Source: Bradyrhizobium sp. STM 3843 (GTDB lineage: Bacteria > Pseudomonadota > Alphaproteobacteria > Rhizobiales > Xanthobacteraceae). From it: a stretch of 64,000 nt of DNA. The stretch is from NCBI RefSeq assembly GCF_000239815.1, contig NZ_CAFK01000157.1, positions 1 to 64,000 of the forward strand. Reading direction: 5' to 3'. The translations under genes were made by a program, and so were the position numbers. The notes beneath the pieces were generated by a model, which saw nothing but the letters and a program-made list of their open reading frames with translations, searched no databases and had not been told where the DNA came from. This document shows, one piece after another, positions 43,488-52,676 of the stretch (positions are counted from its first letter, which is position 1; each line of letters opens with the position of its first letter).

Positions 43488-44819
43488 ATGACGGCGACGG
43501 ATGCGGCAATTGCGGGTGCCACACGCGGCAGAGGCAGCCTGTTCGGCTCGCTGTTCGTCCAGGTGGTAGCAGCGCTTGTTCTCGGCATCCTGATCGGCGT
43601 CGTTGCGCCGGAGATGGGGCAGGCGCTGAAATTCTTCAGCGATGCCTTCCTCAAGCTGATCTCGATGGTGGTCGCGCCGATCGTGTTCTGCGTGGTGGTG
43701 CACGGCATCGCCAGCGCCGGCGATCTGCGGAAAGTCGGCCGGGTCGGAGTCAAGGCGCTGGTGTACTTCGAGGGCATGACCACGATCGCGCTGGCCTTCG
43801 GCCTGGTACTGGCGCTGATCTTTGGCCCCGGCCACGGCATGAACATTGACGTCAGCAAGCTCGATCCGAAGGTGCTGACCAGCTTCGCCGACAATGCGCA
43901 CAAGCTGCAGGGCGGCGGCTTGAGCGGCTTCATCCTCAATATCATTCCCTCGACCGCGTTCGATGCCTTCGCCCGCAACGACGTGCTGCAGGTGCTGTTC
44001 TTCGCGGTGATCTTCGGTGTCAGCCTGGCGCTGGTCGGCGAGCCCGCCAAGCCGGTTGTCACTTTCATCGACACCACGGCCAAGGTGCTGTTCCGCGCCA
44101 TGGGCCTGATCGTGCGGGTGGCGCCGCTCGGCGTGCTCGGCGCGATCGGCTTCACCGTCGGCAAATACGGCATCGGCTCGCTGCAGCAGCTGTTGACGCT
44201 GGTGGTGCTGTTCTATCTCTCGGTCGCGCTGTTTGTCGTGATCGCGCTCGGCACCGTGATGCGGTTGGCCGGCCTGAGCCTGTTCAAGTTCCTGCGCTAC
44301 CTGAAAGAGGAGCTGATGATCGTGCTGGCGACCGCATCGTCCGATGCCGTGCTGCCGCAGATCATGCGCAAGCTTGAGGCGATGGGCGTCAAACAGGAGG
44401 TGGTCGGCCTCGTCATCCCCACCGGCTATTCGTTCAACCTTGATGCGTTCTCCATCTACCTGACGCTCGCGGTGGTGTTCATCGCACAAGCCACCAACAC
44501 GCCGCTGTCCATCCCCGATCTCCTGCTCGTGCTTGGCGTCTCGCTGATCACGTCGAAGGGCGCGCATGGCGTGCCGGGCTCGGCGATCGTGATCCTGGCC
44601 GCGACCTTGAGCGCGGTTCCCGCGATCCCCGCCATCGGCCTCGTGCTGGTGCTGTCGATCGATTGGTTCGTCGGCATCGCCCGCGCGGTCGGCAACCTGA
44701 TCGGCAATTGCGTGGCGACCGTCGTGGTGGCAGCCTGGGAGAACGATCTCGACCACGCCAAGGCGGTGGCCGTGCTCGACCGTGGCAGCTCGGACGAGGT
44801 GGAGTATCAAGGCGTGTGA
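43488..44819 (+). CDS. dctA: C4-dicarboxylate transport protein
   Basis: A 443-residue DAACS-family symporter for succinate, fumarate and malate. Family motifs: FLKLISMVVAPIVFCVVVHGIAS near residue 55, the serine-rich loop LATASSDAVLPQIMRKLEAMG near 285, and PTGYSFNLDAFSIYLTLAVVF. Nine or so membrane segments are visible. It normally feeds C4-acids, the main carbon supplied to bacteroids in legume nodules. The expected DctB/DctD regulators and a sigma-54 promoter are not seen next to it, so this may be one of several dctA copies. The ATG at 43488 is in the usual position. Confidence 0.94.
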   Translation: MTATDAAIAGATRGRGSLFGSLFVQVVAALVLGILIGVVAPEMGQALKFFSDAFLKLISMVVAPIVFCVVVHGIASAGDLRKVGRVGVKALVYFEGMTTIALAFGLVLALIFGPGHGMNIDVSKLDPKVLTSFADNAHKLQGGGLSGFILNIIPSTAFDAFARNDVLQVLFFAVIFGVSLALVGEPAKPVVTFIDTTAKVLFRAMGLIVRVAPLGVLGAIGFTVGKYGIGSLQQLLTLVVLFYLSVALFVVIALGTVMRLAGLSLFKFLRYLKEELMIVLATASSDAVLPQIMRKLEAMGVKQEVVGLVIPTGYSFNLDAFSIYLTLAVVFIAQATNTPLSIPDLLLVLGVSLITSKGAHGVPGSAIVILAATLSAVPAIPAIGLVLVLSIDWFVGIARAVGNLIGNCVATVVVAAWENDLDHAKAVAVLDRGSSDEVEYQGV

Positions 44820-44826
44820 TTTGGCC

Positions 44827-44906
44827 GTCTCGCGTGACGCTCCGTGCGCGAGACAGCGTTGGAAATGACGGACCTGTAGCCCGGATGAGCGCAAGCGACA
44901 TCCGGG
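44827..44906. other. Two hairpins after dctA
   Basis: Eight bases after the dctA stop, GTCTCGCG (44827-44834) and CGCGAGAC (44847-44854) form a hairpin. A second pair, CCCGGATG (44880-44887) and CATCCGGG (44899-44906), resembles a small dispersed intergenic palindrome. Neither has a T-run, but both lie between convergent genes where transcripts should end. Confidence 0.5.
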
Positions 44907-44984
44907 GGCGCACGAGCCGCACGGAGACCCGCATGTCGCTTTGCTCATGCCGGCTACGTACTGATCTTTATGCGTGGAGCAGGC

Positions 44985-45812
44985 TCACCGGAACGGCCGC
45001 AACGCCATGTGGCGGTTGGCGTCCTTGTAGAGCAAATAGCGGAAGCGGCCGGGGCCGCCGGCGTAGCAGGCCTGCGGGCAGAAGGCGCGTAGCCACATGA
45101 AGTCGCCGGCCTCGACCTCGACCCAGTCGCGGTTGAGCTTGTAGACCGCCTTGCCTTCGAGCACGTAGAGCCCGTGCTCCATCACATGCGTCTCCAGGAA
45201 CGGGATCACAGCGCCGGGTTCGAAAGTGACGATGTTGACATGCATGTCGTGGCGCACGTCGAGCGGATCGACGAAGCGCGTGGTGGCCCAGCGGCCATCG
45301 GTGTCGGGCATCGCGACGGCCGGGACGTCGGCCTCGTTGGTGACGAAAGCGTCCGGCGTAGGAATGCCCGGCACGGCCTGATAGGCCTTGCGGATCCAAT
45401 GGAAGGTCGCAGGGCCCGTACCGGCGTTGCGGAGCGTCCATTGGCTCGCCGGCGGCAGGAAGGCATAACCGCCGTGGCGCAGGCGATGCTCAACGCCGGC
45501 CAACGTCAGCGTGATCTCGCCGCCGACCACGAACAGCACACCCTCGGCCTCGTTGTCGGGCTCCGGCTTGTCGCTGCCGCCGCCGGGCGCGACCTCCATG
45601 ATGTACTGCGAGAACGTCTCCGCAAAGCCGGAGAGGGGGCGTGCGATCACCCAGACCCGAGTCTTGTCCCAGAACGGCAGCGCCGAGGTGACGATGTCGC
45701 GCATGACGCCCTTGGGGATGACGGCGTAAGCCTCGGTGAAGACGGCGCGCCCGGTCAGAAGGTCGGTCTGCGGCGGATGCCCGCCGCGGGGAATGAAATA
45801 GGGCTCGTCCAT
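44985..45812 (-). CDS. allE: (S)-ureidoglycine aminohydrolase
   Basis: A 275-residue bicupin of the UGlyAH (YlbA/AllE) family. The N-terminal cupin includes GVLFVVGGEITLTLAGVEHRLRHGGYAFLPP. The C-terminal catalytic cupin has the metal-ligand pattern PFLETHVMEHGLYVLEGKAVYKLN and a late F-M-W-L-R-A-F-C-P-Q-A-C-Y. The enzyme releases ammonia from (S)-ureidoglycine to give (S)-ureidoglycolate in purine/allantoin breakdown. It is 43 bases after allA, which takes the product, on the same strand. The ATG at 45812 is supported by the conserved N-terminus. Confidence 0.93.
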   Translation of the reverse strand: MDEPYFIPRGGHPPQTDLLTGRAVFTEAYAVIPKGVMRDIVTSALPFWDKTRVWVIARPLSGFAETFSQYIMEVAPGGGSDKPEPDNEAEGVLFVVGGEITLTLAGVEHRLRHGGYAFLPPASQWTLRNAGTGPATFHWIRKAYQAVPGIPTPDAFVTNEADVPAVAMPDTDGRWATTRFVDPLDVRHDMHVNIVTFEPGAVIPFLETHVMEHGLYVLEGKAVYKLNRDWVEVEAGDFMWLRAFCPQACYAGGPGRFRYLLYKDANRHMALRPFR

Positions 45813-45855
45813 TCTTATGCTCCAAAGGCTGCCAAGAGTGGCGCGCCGCGTGCCA

Positions 45856-46341
45856 TCATGCCGGCATCAGCGACAGCGGCTGATCCAGCCACACTTCCTC
45901 GAGATTGTCAGCACCGAGGCGGTCGACGACCAGGAAGCGCTCGCCTTCCCCCAGCACCAGCAGCGGATGGTGCCAGGCATTGCGCGCATAATTGACGCCT
46001 TGCCGGCCGCTGGCGGTAAAAGCGCGATAGCTGGAGGGATCGCGCGGATCGTCGCACACCAGCACCAGCCAGGGCTTGTCCTGCAACGGCATGAACAGCT
46101 GGCTGCCAAGCGGGTGCCGCTCCATCAGCTTGATCTCGATCGGCTGCGGGCGCGGTTTCGCTTCAAACAAACTGATGTTCACCGCGGCGCCGCCGCTGGT
46201 CACGTCGATAGTGGCAAGGCCGTTGAAACGGCGCGCAAAACCCTGGTTGATCTCGATCGGCCCAGCACCGTCGATCTCGACGACGTCGCCGAACCGTGCG
46301 AACGCCGCCTTGGTCAGGGGCTCCGGCTTGATCTCCACCAT
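45856..46341 (-). CDS. allA: Ureidoglycolate lyase
   Basis: A 161-residue AllA-family cupin, the same size as the Escherichia coli enzyme. Runs such as PLTKAAFARFGDVVE, MERHPLGSQLFMPL, VNYARNAWHHPLLVL and the final VVDRLGADNLEEVWL match the family. It splits (S)-ureidoglycolate to glyoxylate and urea, the step after AllE. The start is the ATG at 46341, only seven bases after the rpe stop, so rpe, allA and allE probably form one transcript. A longer frame upstream overlaps rpe and is rejected. Confidence 0.94.
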   Translation of the reverse strand: MVEIKPEPLTKAAFARFGDVVEIDGAGPIEINQGFARRFNGLATIDVTSGGAAVNISLFEAKPRPQPIEIKLMERHPLGSQLFMPLQDKPWLVLVCDDPRDPSSYRAFTASGRQGVNYARNAWHHPLLVLGEGERFLVVDRLGADNLEEVWLDQPLSLMPA

Positions 46342-46348
46342 GCCCGTC

Positions 46349-47050
46349 TCAGATCGCCTCACCGCGGGCCTGCGCCGCGGCGCTGCGGATGGCGGAGATA
46401 TTGTTGCGATAGGAGTCCATGGTGCCGCCCTTGAACACGGCAGATCCGGCGACGAAGGCGTTGGCGCCGGCCGCGGCGAGCGGTCCGGACACTTCAGGCC
46501 CGACGCCGCCATCGACCTCGATGTCGATCGGCCGGCCCGCGACCATCGCCCGCAGATCCTGGATCTTGCCGATCGCGGACGGAATGAAGGCCTGGCCGCC
46601 GAAGCCCGGATTGACCGACATGATCAGCACCAGGTCGATCATGTCGAGCACATATTCGATGACATTGAGCGGCGTCGAGGGATTGAGCGAGACGCCGGCC
46701 TTCTTGCCGAGCGCGCGGATCGCCTGCAGCGAGCGATGCAGATGCGGGCCGGCTTCGGCGTGGACCGTGATGTGGTCGCAGCCGGCCTTGGCGAAGGCCT
46801 CGAGATAGGGATCGCAAGGGCTGATCATCAGATGCGCGTCGAACATCTTCTTGGTGTGCGGTCGCAGCGCCTTGATGACGTCGGGCCCGTAGGAAATGTT
46901 CGGTACGAAGTGGCCATCCATCACATCGAGATGGATCCAGTCGGCGCCGGCGGCATCGACCGCACGGACCTCTTCGCCGAGCTTGGAAAAGTCGGACGCC
47001 AGGATCGAGGGCGCAATGACGAGCGGACGTGGCGTGAAGGCTTGGGTCAA
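46349..47050 (-). CDS. rpe: Ribulose-phosphate 3-epimerase
   Basis: A 233-residue TIM-barrel enzyme interconverting ribulose-5-phosphate and xylulose-5-phosphate. Conserved runs: [67 protein letters not shown] and [10 protein letters not shown]. The first conventional Met inside would remove the active site, so the TTG at 47050, preceded by GGGAGA at good spacing, is taken as the start. It is followed after seven bases by allA. Pairing a pentose-phosphate gene with ureide breakdown is unusual. It diverges from the EF-hand gene. Confidence 0.95.
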   Translation of the reverse strand: MTQAFTPRPLVIAPSILASDFSKLGEEVRAVDAAGADWIHLDVMDGHFVPNISYGPDVIKALRPHTKKMFDAHLMISPCDPYLEAFAKAGCDHITVHAEAGPHLHRSLQAIRALGKKAGVSLNPSTPLNVIEYVLDMIDLVLIMSVNPGFGGQAFIPSAIGKIQDLRAMVAGRPIDIEVDGGVGPEVSGPLAAAGANAFVAGSAVFKGGTMDSYRNNISAIRSAAAQARGEAI

Positions 47051-47220
47051 GGCGTTGTCTCCCGGCGAACTGACATTGAGAGCGCCCTAACATGCAGGCG
47101 GTGTTCCGGCAACGCGGCCCGGCAAAATCTACCCGCTGCGGCACGAATTGCCCGGCCTGTCGTGCGCGTCGACCGAAAAAATATCGGGACAAATCAATCC
47201 TTTGGCCGGCCGCTTGGCCT

Positions 47221-47235
47221 TGGCACGACACTTGC
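47221..47235 (+). promoter_or_regulatory. Sigma-54 (RpoN) promoter of the EF-hand gene
   Basis: TGGCACGACACTTGC matches the -24/-12 consensus YTGGCACG-N4-TTGC, with the essential GG (47222-47223) and GC (47234-47235) separated by exactly ten bases. Transcription would start near 47247, giving a leader of about 50 bases to the ATG at 47296. I found no NtrC- or NifA-type upstream site between 47051 and 47220, so the activator is unknown. Confidence 0.8.
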
Positions 47236-47295
47236 GAAACATTTGGCAACGTTGATTGCCGCGAGATGCTGCGGCGTTGTTTTCGGAGTCCTGCC

Positions 47296-48063
47296 ATGTT
47301 GTTTGCGCTTGGGGCCGCTGCGTCGATCCTTGACAGCCTGCAGTCGTTGGGCTCGTCGAAGTCCGGCTCGGGGCAATCGAACGGCTCCGGCTCGGGCCCG
47401 TTCGATTTTCTCGGAGGCTCCGGCTCGGCAAGTTCGTCGGCGAATTTCACGCCGTGGCAGCCGAGCACCGGCGGCTCGGTGCAGATCTCGCCGACGACCA
47501 TGAGCGCCCTGATCTCGGCGCAGAGCCAGTCCGGAACGAGTGCATCGGGGACGACATCCTCCAAGGATCCGCTGCAGGACCTGTTCTCGCAGATCGACGC
47601 CAATGGTGACGGGCAGATCAGCAAATCCGAATTCGAGAATGCGCTGGGCGCTGGCGGCACCAATGTCGCGAATGCCGACAGCGTGTTCGGCAAGCTCGAC
47701 AGCAATGGCGATGGCAATGTCAGCCTCGACGAGCTGAAATCGGCGCTGAAAGGCGGCCATCATGGCCACCATCACGCCGCGAGCTCCGAGGACAGCAGCG
47801 GCTCCGGCAGCAGCGGTTCGAGCAGCGATCCGCTGATGCAGGCGCTGTCGGGCGCATCCAGCAGCTCGACCAGCAATAGCGACGGCTCGACGACGACCAC
47901 CATCACCTATGCCGACGGCTCCAAGGTGACGATGACGCTGCCGGCGGCATCGACCAGCGCGAGCTCGGCGACCTCGTCGTACAATCTGATCGAGAAGCTG
48001 ATCCGGCGTGAGTCGAACGCATTGTCGAGCTCCGCGTCCTCGACCGCCGCGGTCAGTGCCTGA
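47296..48063 (+). CDS. EF-hand calcium-binding protein
   Basis: A 255-residue protein rich in Ser and Gly. A short hydrophobic start is followed by a disordered stretch, two canonical EF-hand loops, DANGDGQISKSE (residues 101-112) and DSNGDGNVSLDE (135-146), a histidine cluster HHGHHHA, and a Ser/Thr-rich tail with TTTTITYADGSKVTMTL. The loops keep all calcium-ligand positions. No clear cleavable signal is seen, so export would need another route. The ATG at 47296 follows GGAG at seven bases. A canonical sigma-54 promoter precedes it. The role is unknown; calcium sensing or surface attachment is possible. Confidence 0.85.
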   Translation: MLFALGAAASILDSLQSLGSSKSGSGQSNGSGSGPFDFLGGSGSASSSANFTPWQPSTGGSVQISPTTMSALISAQSQSGTSASGTTSSKDPLQDLFSQIDANGDGQISKSEFENALGAGGTNVANADSVFGKLDSNGDGNVSLDELKSALKGGHHGHHHAASSEDSSGSGSSGSSSDPLMQALSGASSSSTSNSDGSTTTTITYADGSKVTMTLPAASTSASSATSSYNLIEKLIRRESNALSSSASSTAAVSA

Positions 48064-48068
48064 GTTCG

Positions 48069-49067
48069 TCAGCGGCCGAACCGGTCCTGCCAGGCCGGCA
48101 GCGCGCCGGCAAAGGGCAGGGCGGTCGCGTGGTACACGCCGCGCGCGATGGCCCGCGCCAGCACGTTGGCAGCGGTCATGCCGAGCGCGCTCAATTCGAC
48201 CAGCGGTTCGATCGGCTTTTCGCAGGTGGCGGCCGCAAACACCACATCGCCATCGAGCGGCAGATGCACCGGATAGATCGCGCGCGCCATGCCGGTCTGC
48301 GCCATCATCGCCAGCCGCTTCGCCTGCGACTTGGTCAGGATCGCGTCGGTCACGACCACTGAGACCGTGGTGTTCTCGGCAGCAGTCGCCGCCGGGCCGC
48401 CCTTGATCCGCATCGCGAGCATGTCCGGCGTGAACGAGGTGGGCAGGCCGCGGCCGCCGAATTCGCCGTTCATCTCGAATGGTGCTGCCCAGAACCACGG
48501 CCCGTCGCCGACCGTGACGCTGCCGACCGCATTGACCACCGCAAGGGCCGCGACAGTGATGCCGCCCGCTGTCAAGGCCGAGGCGGAGCCGAGCCCGCCC
48601 TTGAAATTCGCGGTCGTGGCGCCGAGGCCGGCGCCGACACTGCCGAGCTTGAAGTCGGTGTCCGCCGCGGCGGCAGCCGCGTAGCCGAGATCGCGGTAGG
48701 GCGCAAAACGTCCCCACGCCTTGTCGCCGCCGTTCAAGAGATCGAAAATGATCGCTCCCGGAACGATCGGGATCAGCGCATCGCGCACCGCAAAGCCGCG
48801 TCCCTGTTCGGCAAGCCAGGCCTGCACGCCGCCGCCGGCATCGAGGCCGAAGGCCGAGCCGCCGGACAATGCAAGCGCGTCGATCCGCTCCACGGTGTTG
48901 ACTGGATCGAGCACGGCGTCATCTCGCACCCCAGGACCGCCGCCGCGGATATCGATGGCAGCGACCGCTGGTGCATCGAACAGGATGGCGGTGACGCCGG
49001 AGGCAAGCTTGGGATCGTCGGCGTGACCAACGCGCACGCCTTTGACATCGGTGAGGAGGTTCTTCAC
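48069..49067 (-). CDS. P1 family peptidase (DmpA/NylC-like, N-terminal nucleophile)
   Basis: A 332-residue member of the P1 (S58/DmpA) self-cleaving family. The N-terminus LLTDVKGVRVGHADDPKLASGVTAILF, the ALSGGSAFGLDAGGGVQAWL motif, and GLGATTANFKGGLGSAS before the expected autocleavage region are typical. Members hydrolyse L- or D-aminopeptides or amides such as nylon oligomers. The start is set at GTG 49067 (VKNLLTDVKG) behind GAGGGA; a TTG at 49109 is also in frame. It is likely cytosolic. It converges with the EF-hand gene five bases away. Confidence 0.85.
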   Translation of the reverse strand: MKNLLTDVKGVRVGHADDPKLASGVTAILFDAPAVAAIDIRGGGPGVRDDAVLDPVNTVERIDALALSGGSAFGLDAGGGVQAWLAEQGRGFAVRDALIPIVPGAIIFDLLNGGDKAWGRFAPYRDLGYAAAAAADTDFKLGSVGAGLGATTANFKGGLGSASALTAGGITVAALAVVNAVGSVTVGDGPWFWAAPFEMNGEFGGRGLPTSFTPDMLAMRIKGGPAATAAENTTVSVVVTDAILTKSQAKRLAMMAQTGMARAIYPVHLPLDGDVVFAAATCEKPIEPLVELSALGMTAANVLARAIARGVYHATALPFAGALPAWQDRFGR

Positions 49068-49122
49068 GGGACGGTCCCTCGGCTGCAACCTGTCTGCTCG
49101 ATAGCGCAACGCCGGTCGGAGC

Positions 49123-51903
49123 TCAACGTTCGAGCGCGACCCGGATCATGCGCGCCAGCTCGCCCTTGCGATAGGGCTTGGCCAGGAGCAGCACGCCGGC
49201 GTCGAGCCGGCCGTGATGGACCACGGCATTTTCAGTGTAGCCGGACGTGAACAGGACCTTGAGCCGCGGACGGTGCTTGAGCGCCTCATCCGCAAGCTGG
49301 CGGCCGTTCATGCTGCCAGGCATGATCACGTCGGTGAACAAGAGATCGACCTCGTCACCACTGTCGATGATGTCGAGCGCCTCGGCGGCATTCGCCGCCG
49401 ACAATGTCGTATAGCCCAGGTTCGCAATCTGGGTGACCACGTATTTGCGGACCAGCTCGTCGTCCTCGACGACCAGGATCGTCTCATGCCCGCTCTGGAT
49501 CTCGCGCGACGCCGGCGGCGCGGCCGCAACGGGCTTGGCGTCGGATCGCGGCAGATAGAGCTTGACGCTCGTGCCGTGATCCACCTCGCTGTAGATCTTG
49601 ATGTGCCCGCCTGACTGCTTGACGAAGCCGAACACCATGGAGAGGCCGAGGCCGGAGCCCTTGCCGACCCCCTTGGTCGAGAAGAAGGGATCAAACACTT
49701 TGTCGAGATGGTCTGGGTGAATGCCGGAGCCGGTGTCACTGACCGCGACCATCACGTAGTCGCCAGCAGCCACTTCGCTGTTGGCCCGGGCGTATTCGTC
49801 GTCCAGCGCGACGTTGCGGGTCTCCAGTGTGAGCTTGCCTCCCTCCGGCATCGCGTCGCGCGCATTCAGGGCCAAATTGAGCACGGCCGACGTCAGTTGG
49901 TTGGGATCGACCAGCGCGCTCCAGGCATCCTCGGGCAACACCGAGACGATCTCGATATGCTCGCCGAGCGTCGGCCGCAGCAGTTTGGCAGCGTCGAGCA
50001 CCAGCGCATTGACGTCGAGATCAACCGGTTGCAGCGGCTGCTTGCGCGCAAAGGCAAGCAATTGCCGCGTCAGCTGCGCGCCCCGTTCCGCGGATTCGTC
50101 GATCATCGTGGTGATCGAGGCGAGATGTGGTTGTTCGGCGACCGCATCGGCCAGGATGCCGACCGTGCCGGTGATCACAGTCAGGATGTTGTTGAAATCA
50201 TGCGCTACGCCGCCGGTCAGCTGACCGATCGCCTCCATCTTCTGCGCCTGCCGGAACTGTGCTTCTGCGGCGCGCTTCTCGGTGAGATCGCGGCCGACGA
50301 AGAAATAGCGTTGGACCGGGTCCGACCAGGTCGCGATCCAGTTCAGGACCACGCCGCGTCCGTCCCTGTGCGTGAATTGCGCTTCGAAATTGTGAGGCTG
50401 CCGTCCTGCGCGGGCGGCACGGACTTCGCTGCGCGCGGCATCGAGATCGGCGGGACGAATGAAATCGGCGCTGTTGCGGCCGATCATTTCATCCGGATCG
50501 TAGCCGAGGATGGAGAGCGAGCTCGGGCTCACCTGCATCAACCGGCCGGACGGATCCGTGACCAGGATCAGGTCCTGCGATGTCTCGAAGATGCGCTGGC
50601 GTTCCTCGATCTCCCGCGAAAGTTCGCGCTGGGTGCGCTTGCTCTCGGTGATGTCGCGCGCGACCTTTGAGGCGCCGATGATCGCGCCGCCGGCATCAAC
50701 GATCGGCGAGATGCTCAAGGAGACGTCGAGCTGCTCGCCGTCCTGGTGGATGCGCACCGTTTCATGATGCTGGATCTTCTCGCCGGCGACGATGCGCGCG
50801 AGCATGTCGTCGACTTCGGTGCGCCGATCGGGCGGCACGATGAGCTCGATATGCCTGCCGATCGCTTCCACCGCGCGGTGGCCGAACAGATGCTCTGCCG
50901 CGCGATTCCAGGAGGTGATCTTGCCGTCGAGCGATTGGGTGATGATCGCGTCATTGGAGGATTCAACGACAGCGCTGAGCAGATGTTCGCGCTCGGTGAA
51001 GCGCGCGCGTTCTGAGGCTGCCTGCAGGCGCAGCCGACCGAGCAGCCGCGCCAGCTTGGCCTGGAGCTGGATATTGTCGACGAGAAGCATGCCGAGCACG
51101 AAGCTGGCTGCACCGAGGCCGTAGAGGCGGCCGGCATAGTAGCCGAGATCGAAGCGCCCCGCGTTGAACAGGGCTGAGAGACCGATGTCGAACAGCCAGG
51201 CACAGAGCACGACCATCAGCCACAGATCCAACACGCTGTGCGGGCGCTGCAACCACAGCGATACTAGCGCAACGCAGGTCACGGCACAGATCGCCGCAAC
51301 CACGACGGTCAGGTTCCAGGTGGTCAGGTCCTGGTCGATCAGGATCGGAAGGTGCTGCTCCCACGCGAGCGCTGCCCAGCTCAGGACTGCGACCGAGGCG
51401 ACCACCGCAGCAGCGCCAAGCAGGATGGACCGCGCCGCCGAGCGGCTGAGGCGATTGCCATCCTTGTCCCCGCGCAGCTCCACATAGGCCAGCACGAACA
51501 GCGGAAAGCCGCCGTGCCAGATCATGTAGATCCAGACGGCGGCCTGCGAGCCGGCGCCGAACAGTCCGGTCGGCGTGAACAGGCCGGGAAACACCAGGGT
51601 GTGGACCGTTGTCGCCGATGCGGTGAACAGATAGCCACAGGCCAGCACCAGCAATGCACGTGAGCGCAGCAGTGCAAATTGTGAGAACAGCAGGATCGCG
51701 GTGACCACATCGTTGAGCGCCAGCGCGGACTGGTAGCTCGCGATGAATGCGGGCACCGGCGTGAGCGGCAGCTTTGCAAACGGGACGGCGAGCGCGAATG
51801 CGATGGCCGAAGCGGTCACCACGAGCAATGCCGCGGTCTGATCGCGGCGCGTGGCGGGAGCTGTCGAGAGAAAAATGTCGTGTTCGTTTCGGGCGGTCTC
51901 CAT
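49123..51903 (-). CDS. Hybrid sensor histidine kinase (MASE4-PAS-PAS-HisKA-HATPase-receiver)
   Basis: A 926-residue protein. Residues about 20-270 hold eight or nine membrane helices of the MASE4 type (LLVVTASAIAFALAVPFAKL, VWIYMIWHGGFPLFVLAYVE). Two PAS domains follow (about 310-430 and 435-555). Then comes a HisKA region with the phospho-histidine in GGVAHDFNNILTVITG near residue 575, a HATPase (SDTGSGIHPDHLDKVFDPFFSTK) and a C-terminal receiver (ETILVVEDDELVRKY) with its aspartate in LLFTDVIMPG. The VAHDFNN motif marks the HK4-type kinases common in rhizobia. It diverges from a single-domain receiver gene, its likely partner. The signal sensed is unknown. Confidence 0.93.
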   Translation of the reverse strand: METARNEHDIFLSTAPATRRDQTAALLVVTASAIAFALAVPFAKLPLTPVPAFIASYQSALALNDVVTAILLFSQFALLRSRALLVLACGYLFTASATTVHTLVFPGLFTPTGLFGAGSQAAVWIYMIWHGGFPLFVLAYVELRGDKDGNRLSRSAARSILLGAAAVVASVAVLSWAALAWEQHLPILIDQDLTTWNLTVVVAAICAVTCVALVSLWLQRPHSVLDLWLMVVLCAWLFDIGLSALFNAGRFDLGYYAGRLYGLGAASFVLGMLLVDNIQLQAKLARLLGRLRLQAASERARFTEREHLLSAVVESSNDAIITQSLDGKITSWNRAAEHLFGHRAVEAIGRHIELIVPPDRRTEVDDMLARIVAGEKIQHHETVRIHQDGEQLDVSLSISPIVDAGGAIIGASKVARDITESKRTQRELSREIEERQRIFETSQDLILVTDPSGRLMQVSPSSLSILGYDPDEMIGRNSADFIRPADLDAARSEVRAARAGRQPHNFEAQFTHRDGRGVVLNWIATWSDPVQRYFFVGRDLTEKRAAEAQFRQAQKMEAIGQLTGGVAHDFNNILTVITGTVGILADAVAEQPHLASITTMIDESAERGAQLTRQLLAFARKQPLQPVDLDVNALVLDAAKLLRPTLGEHIEIVSVLPEDAWSALVDPNQLTSAVLNLALNARDAMPEGGKLTLETRNVALDDEYARANSEVAAGDYVMVAVSDTGSGIHPDHLDKVFDPFFSTKGVGKGSGLGLSMVFGFVKQSGGHIKIYSEVDHGTSVKLYLPRSDAKPVAAAPPASREIQSGHETILVVEDDELVRKYVVTQIANLGYTTLSAANAAEALDIIDSGDEVDLLFTDVIMPGSMNGRQLADEALKHRPRLKVLFTSGYTENAVVHHGRLDAGVLLLAKPYRKGELARMIRVALER

Positions 51904-52129
51904 GACCCCTTCCTGCGGGCCGGCGATACGCGCGCCGAGGTCCAGCTGCGTCTCCGCCTGCCCTTCGTCTCAATCAATTGAGGTTACATTTTACCGATCA
52001 AAATCTTGTCCTATGTGAGTGCCATACAATGCGGTAACTGCACCTTTACCCCAGGTCGCATAAAAACCCTTAGTTGTATCTAAGTTGGCTTCGTCGCTGT
52101 AGCAATTCGACAAAATGCTGGAGCCGTTT

Positions 52130-52534
52130 ATGCCGCGTATTCTCGTTGTCGACGATCAGAAAGATGTACGCGCGATGATCAGCATGGTGCTGCGCGTGAA
52201 TCACTTCGACGTCGTCGAAGCCGCGAGCGCTTCCGCCGGCCTGCAAGTCTTTCGGGAAACGCCGTGCGATGCGGCAATCGTCGACGTTTTCTTGGGTGAC
52301 GCGAATGGTCTCGACCTGGTCGCGAGGCTGCGCGAGATTGTTCCCGATCTGCCGGTTGTCGCGGTCTCCGGCATGACGGCCTTTGATGGTGCCGCGCTGT
52401 CCGAAGAGCTGACCCGCGTGGTCTATCTGCAGAAGCCGTTCCGACCGGCAGAGCTGATGCATGCCGTCGCTGCCGCGCGAACTGCCGTCGCGCAGCCGGA
52501 TGCGAACGGAACGACGATCGCAGCCTCGGCCTGA
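52130..52534 (+). CDS. Single-domain response regulator
   Basis: A 134-residue receiver domain with no output domain: acidic pair in ILVVDDQKDVRAM, phospho-aspartate in AAIVDVFLGDANGLDL, Thr/Ser at AVSGMTAF and the lysine in YLQKPFRPAEL. The ATG at 52130 has GGAG seven bases before; an ATG at 52115 would add five residues. It lies divergent from the hybrid kinase gene and likely forms part of the same phosphorelay. The 226-base divergent interval is AT-rich and probably holds both promoters. Confidence 0.9.
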   Translation: MPRILVVDDQKDVRAMISMVLRVNHFDVVEAASASAGLQVFRETPCDAAIVDVFLGDANGLDLVARLREIVPDLPVVAVSGMTAFDGAALSEELTRVVYLQKPFRPAELMHAVAAARTAVAQPDANGTTIAASA

Positions 52535-52606
52535 CGATCGCTTCCAAGCTCTCGGTCCAAGTTCCTGTTTCGGAGATCTTGTTCCAAGATCTTGCGCAAA
52601 AACGAA

Positions 52607-52630
52607 AGCGCCCCGGCATGCCGGGGCGCT
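52607..52630. terminator. Bidirectional terminator between receiver and livK genes
   Basis: A perfect 24-base palindrome, arms AGCGCCCCGGCA and TGCCGGGGCGCT, lies between two convergent genes. On the minus strand it is followed by TTTCGTTTTT, so it mainly ends livK transcription; on the plus strand TTGACGTTT follows. Confidence 0.8.
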
Positions 52631-52676
52631 TGACGTTTGTAGCTACGGTTGGAAGCTGATCAAGACCCCTTCTTGA

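Noticed and set aside
41991..44948. 985-codon open frame antisense to the phosphate permease and dctA
   Set aside because: Its translation is dominated by His, Gln, Arg and Asp repeats arising from the complement of membrane-protein codons; it is a GC-driven shadow of dctA and the permease gene.
47194..48717. Long antisense frame over the EF-hand and P1 peptidase genes
   Set aside because: Arg/Gly-rich shadow text without domains; both strands are already explained by recognised genes.
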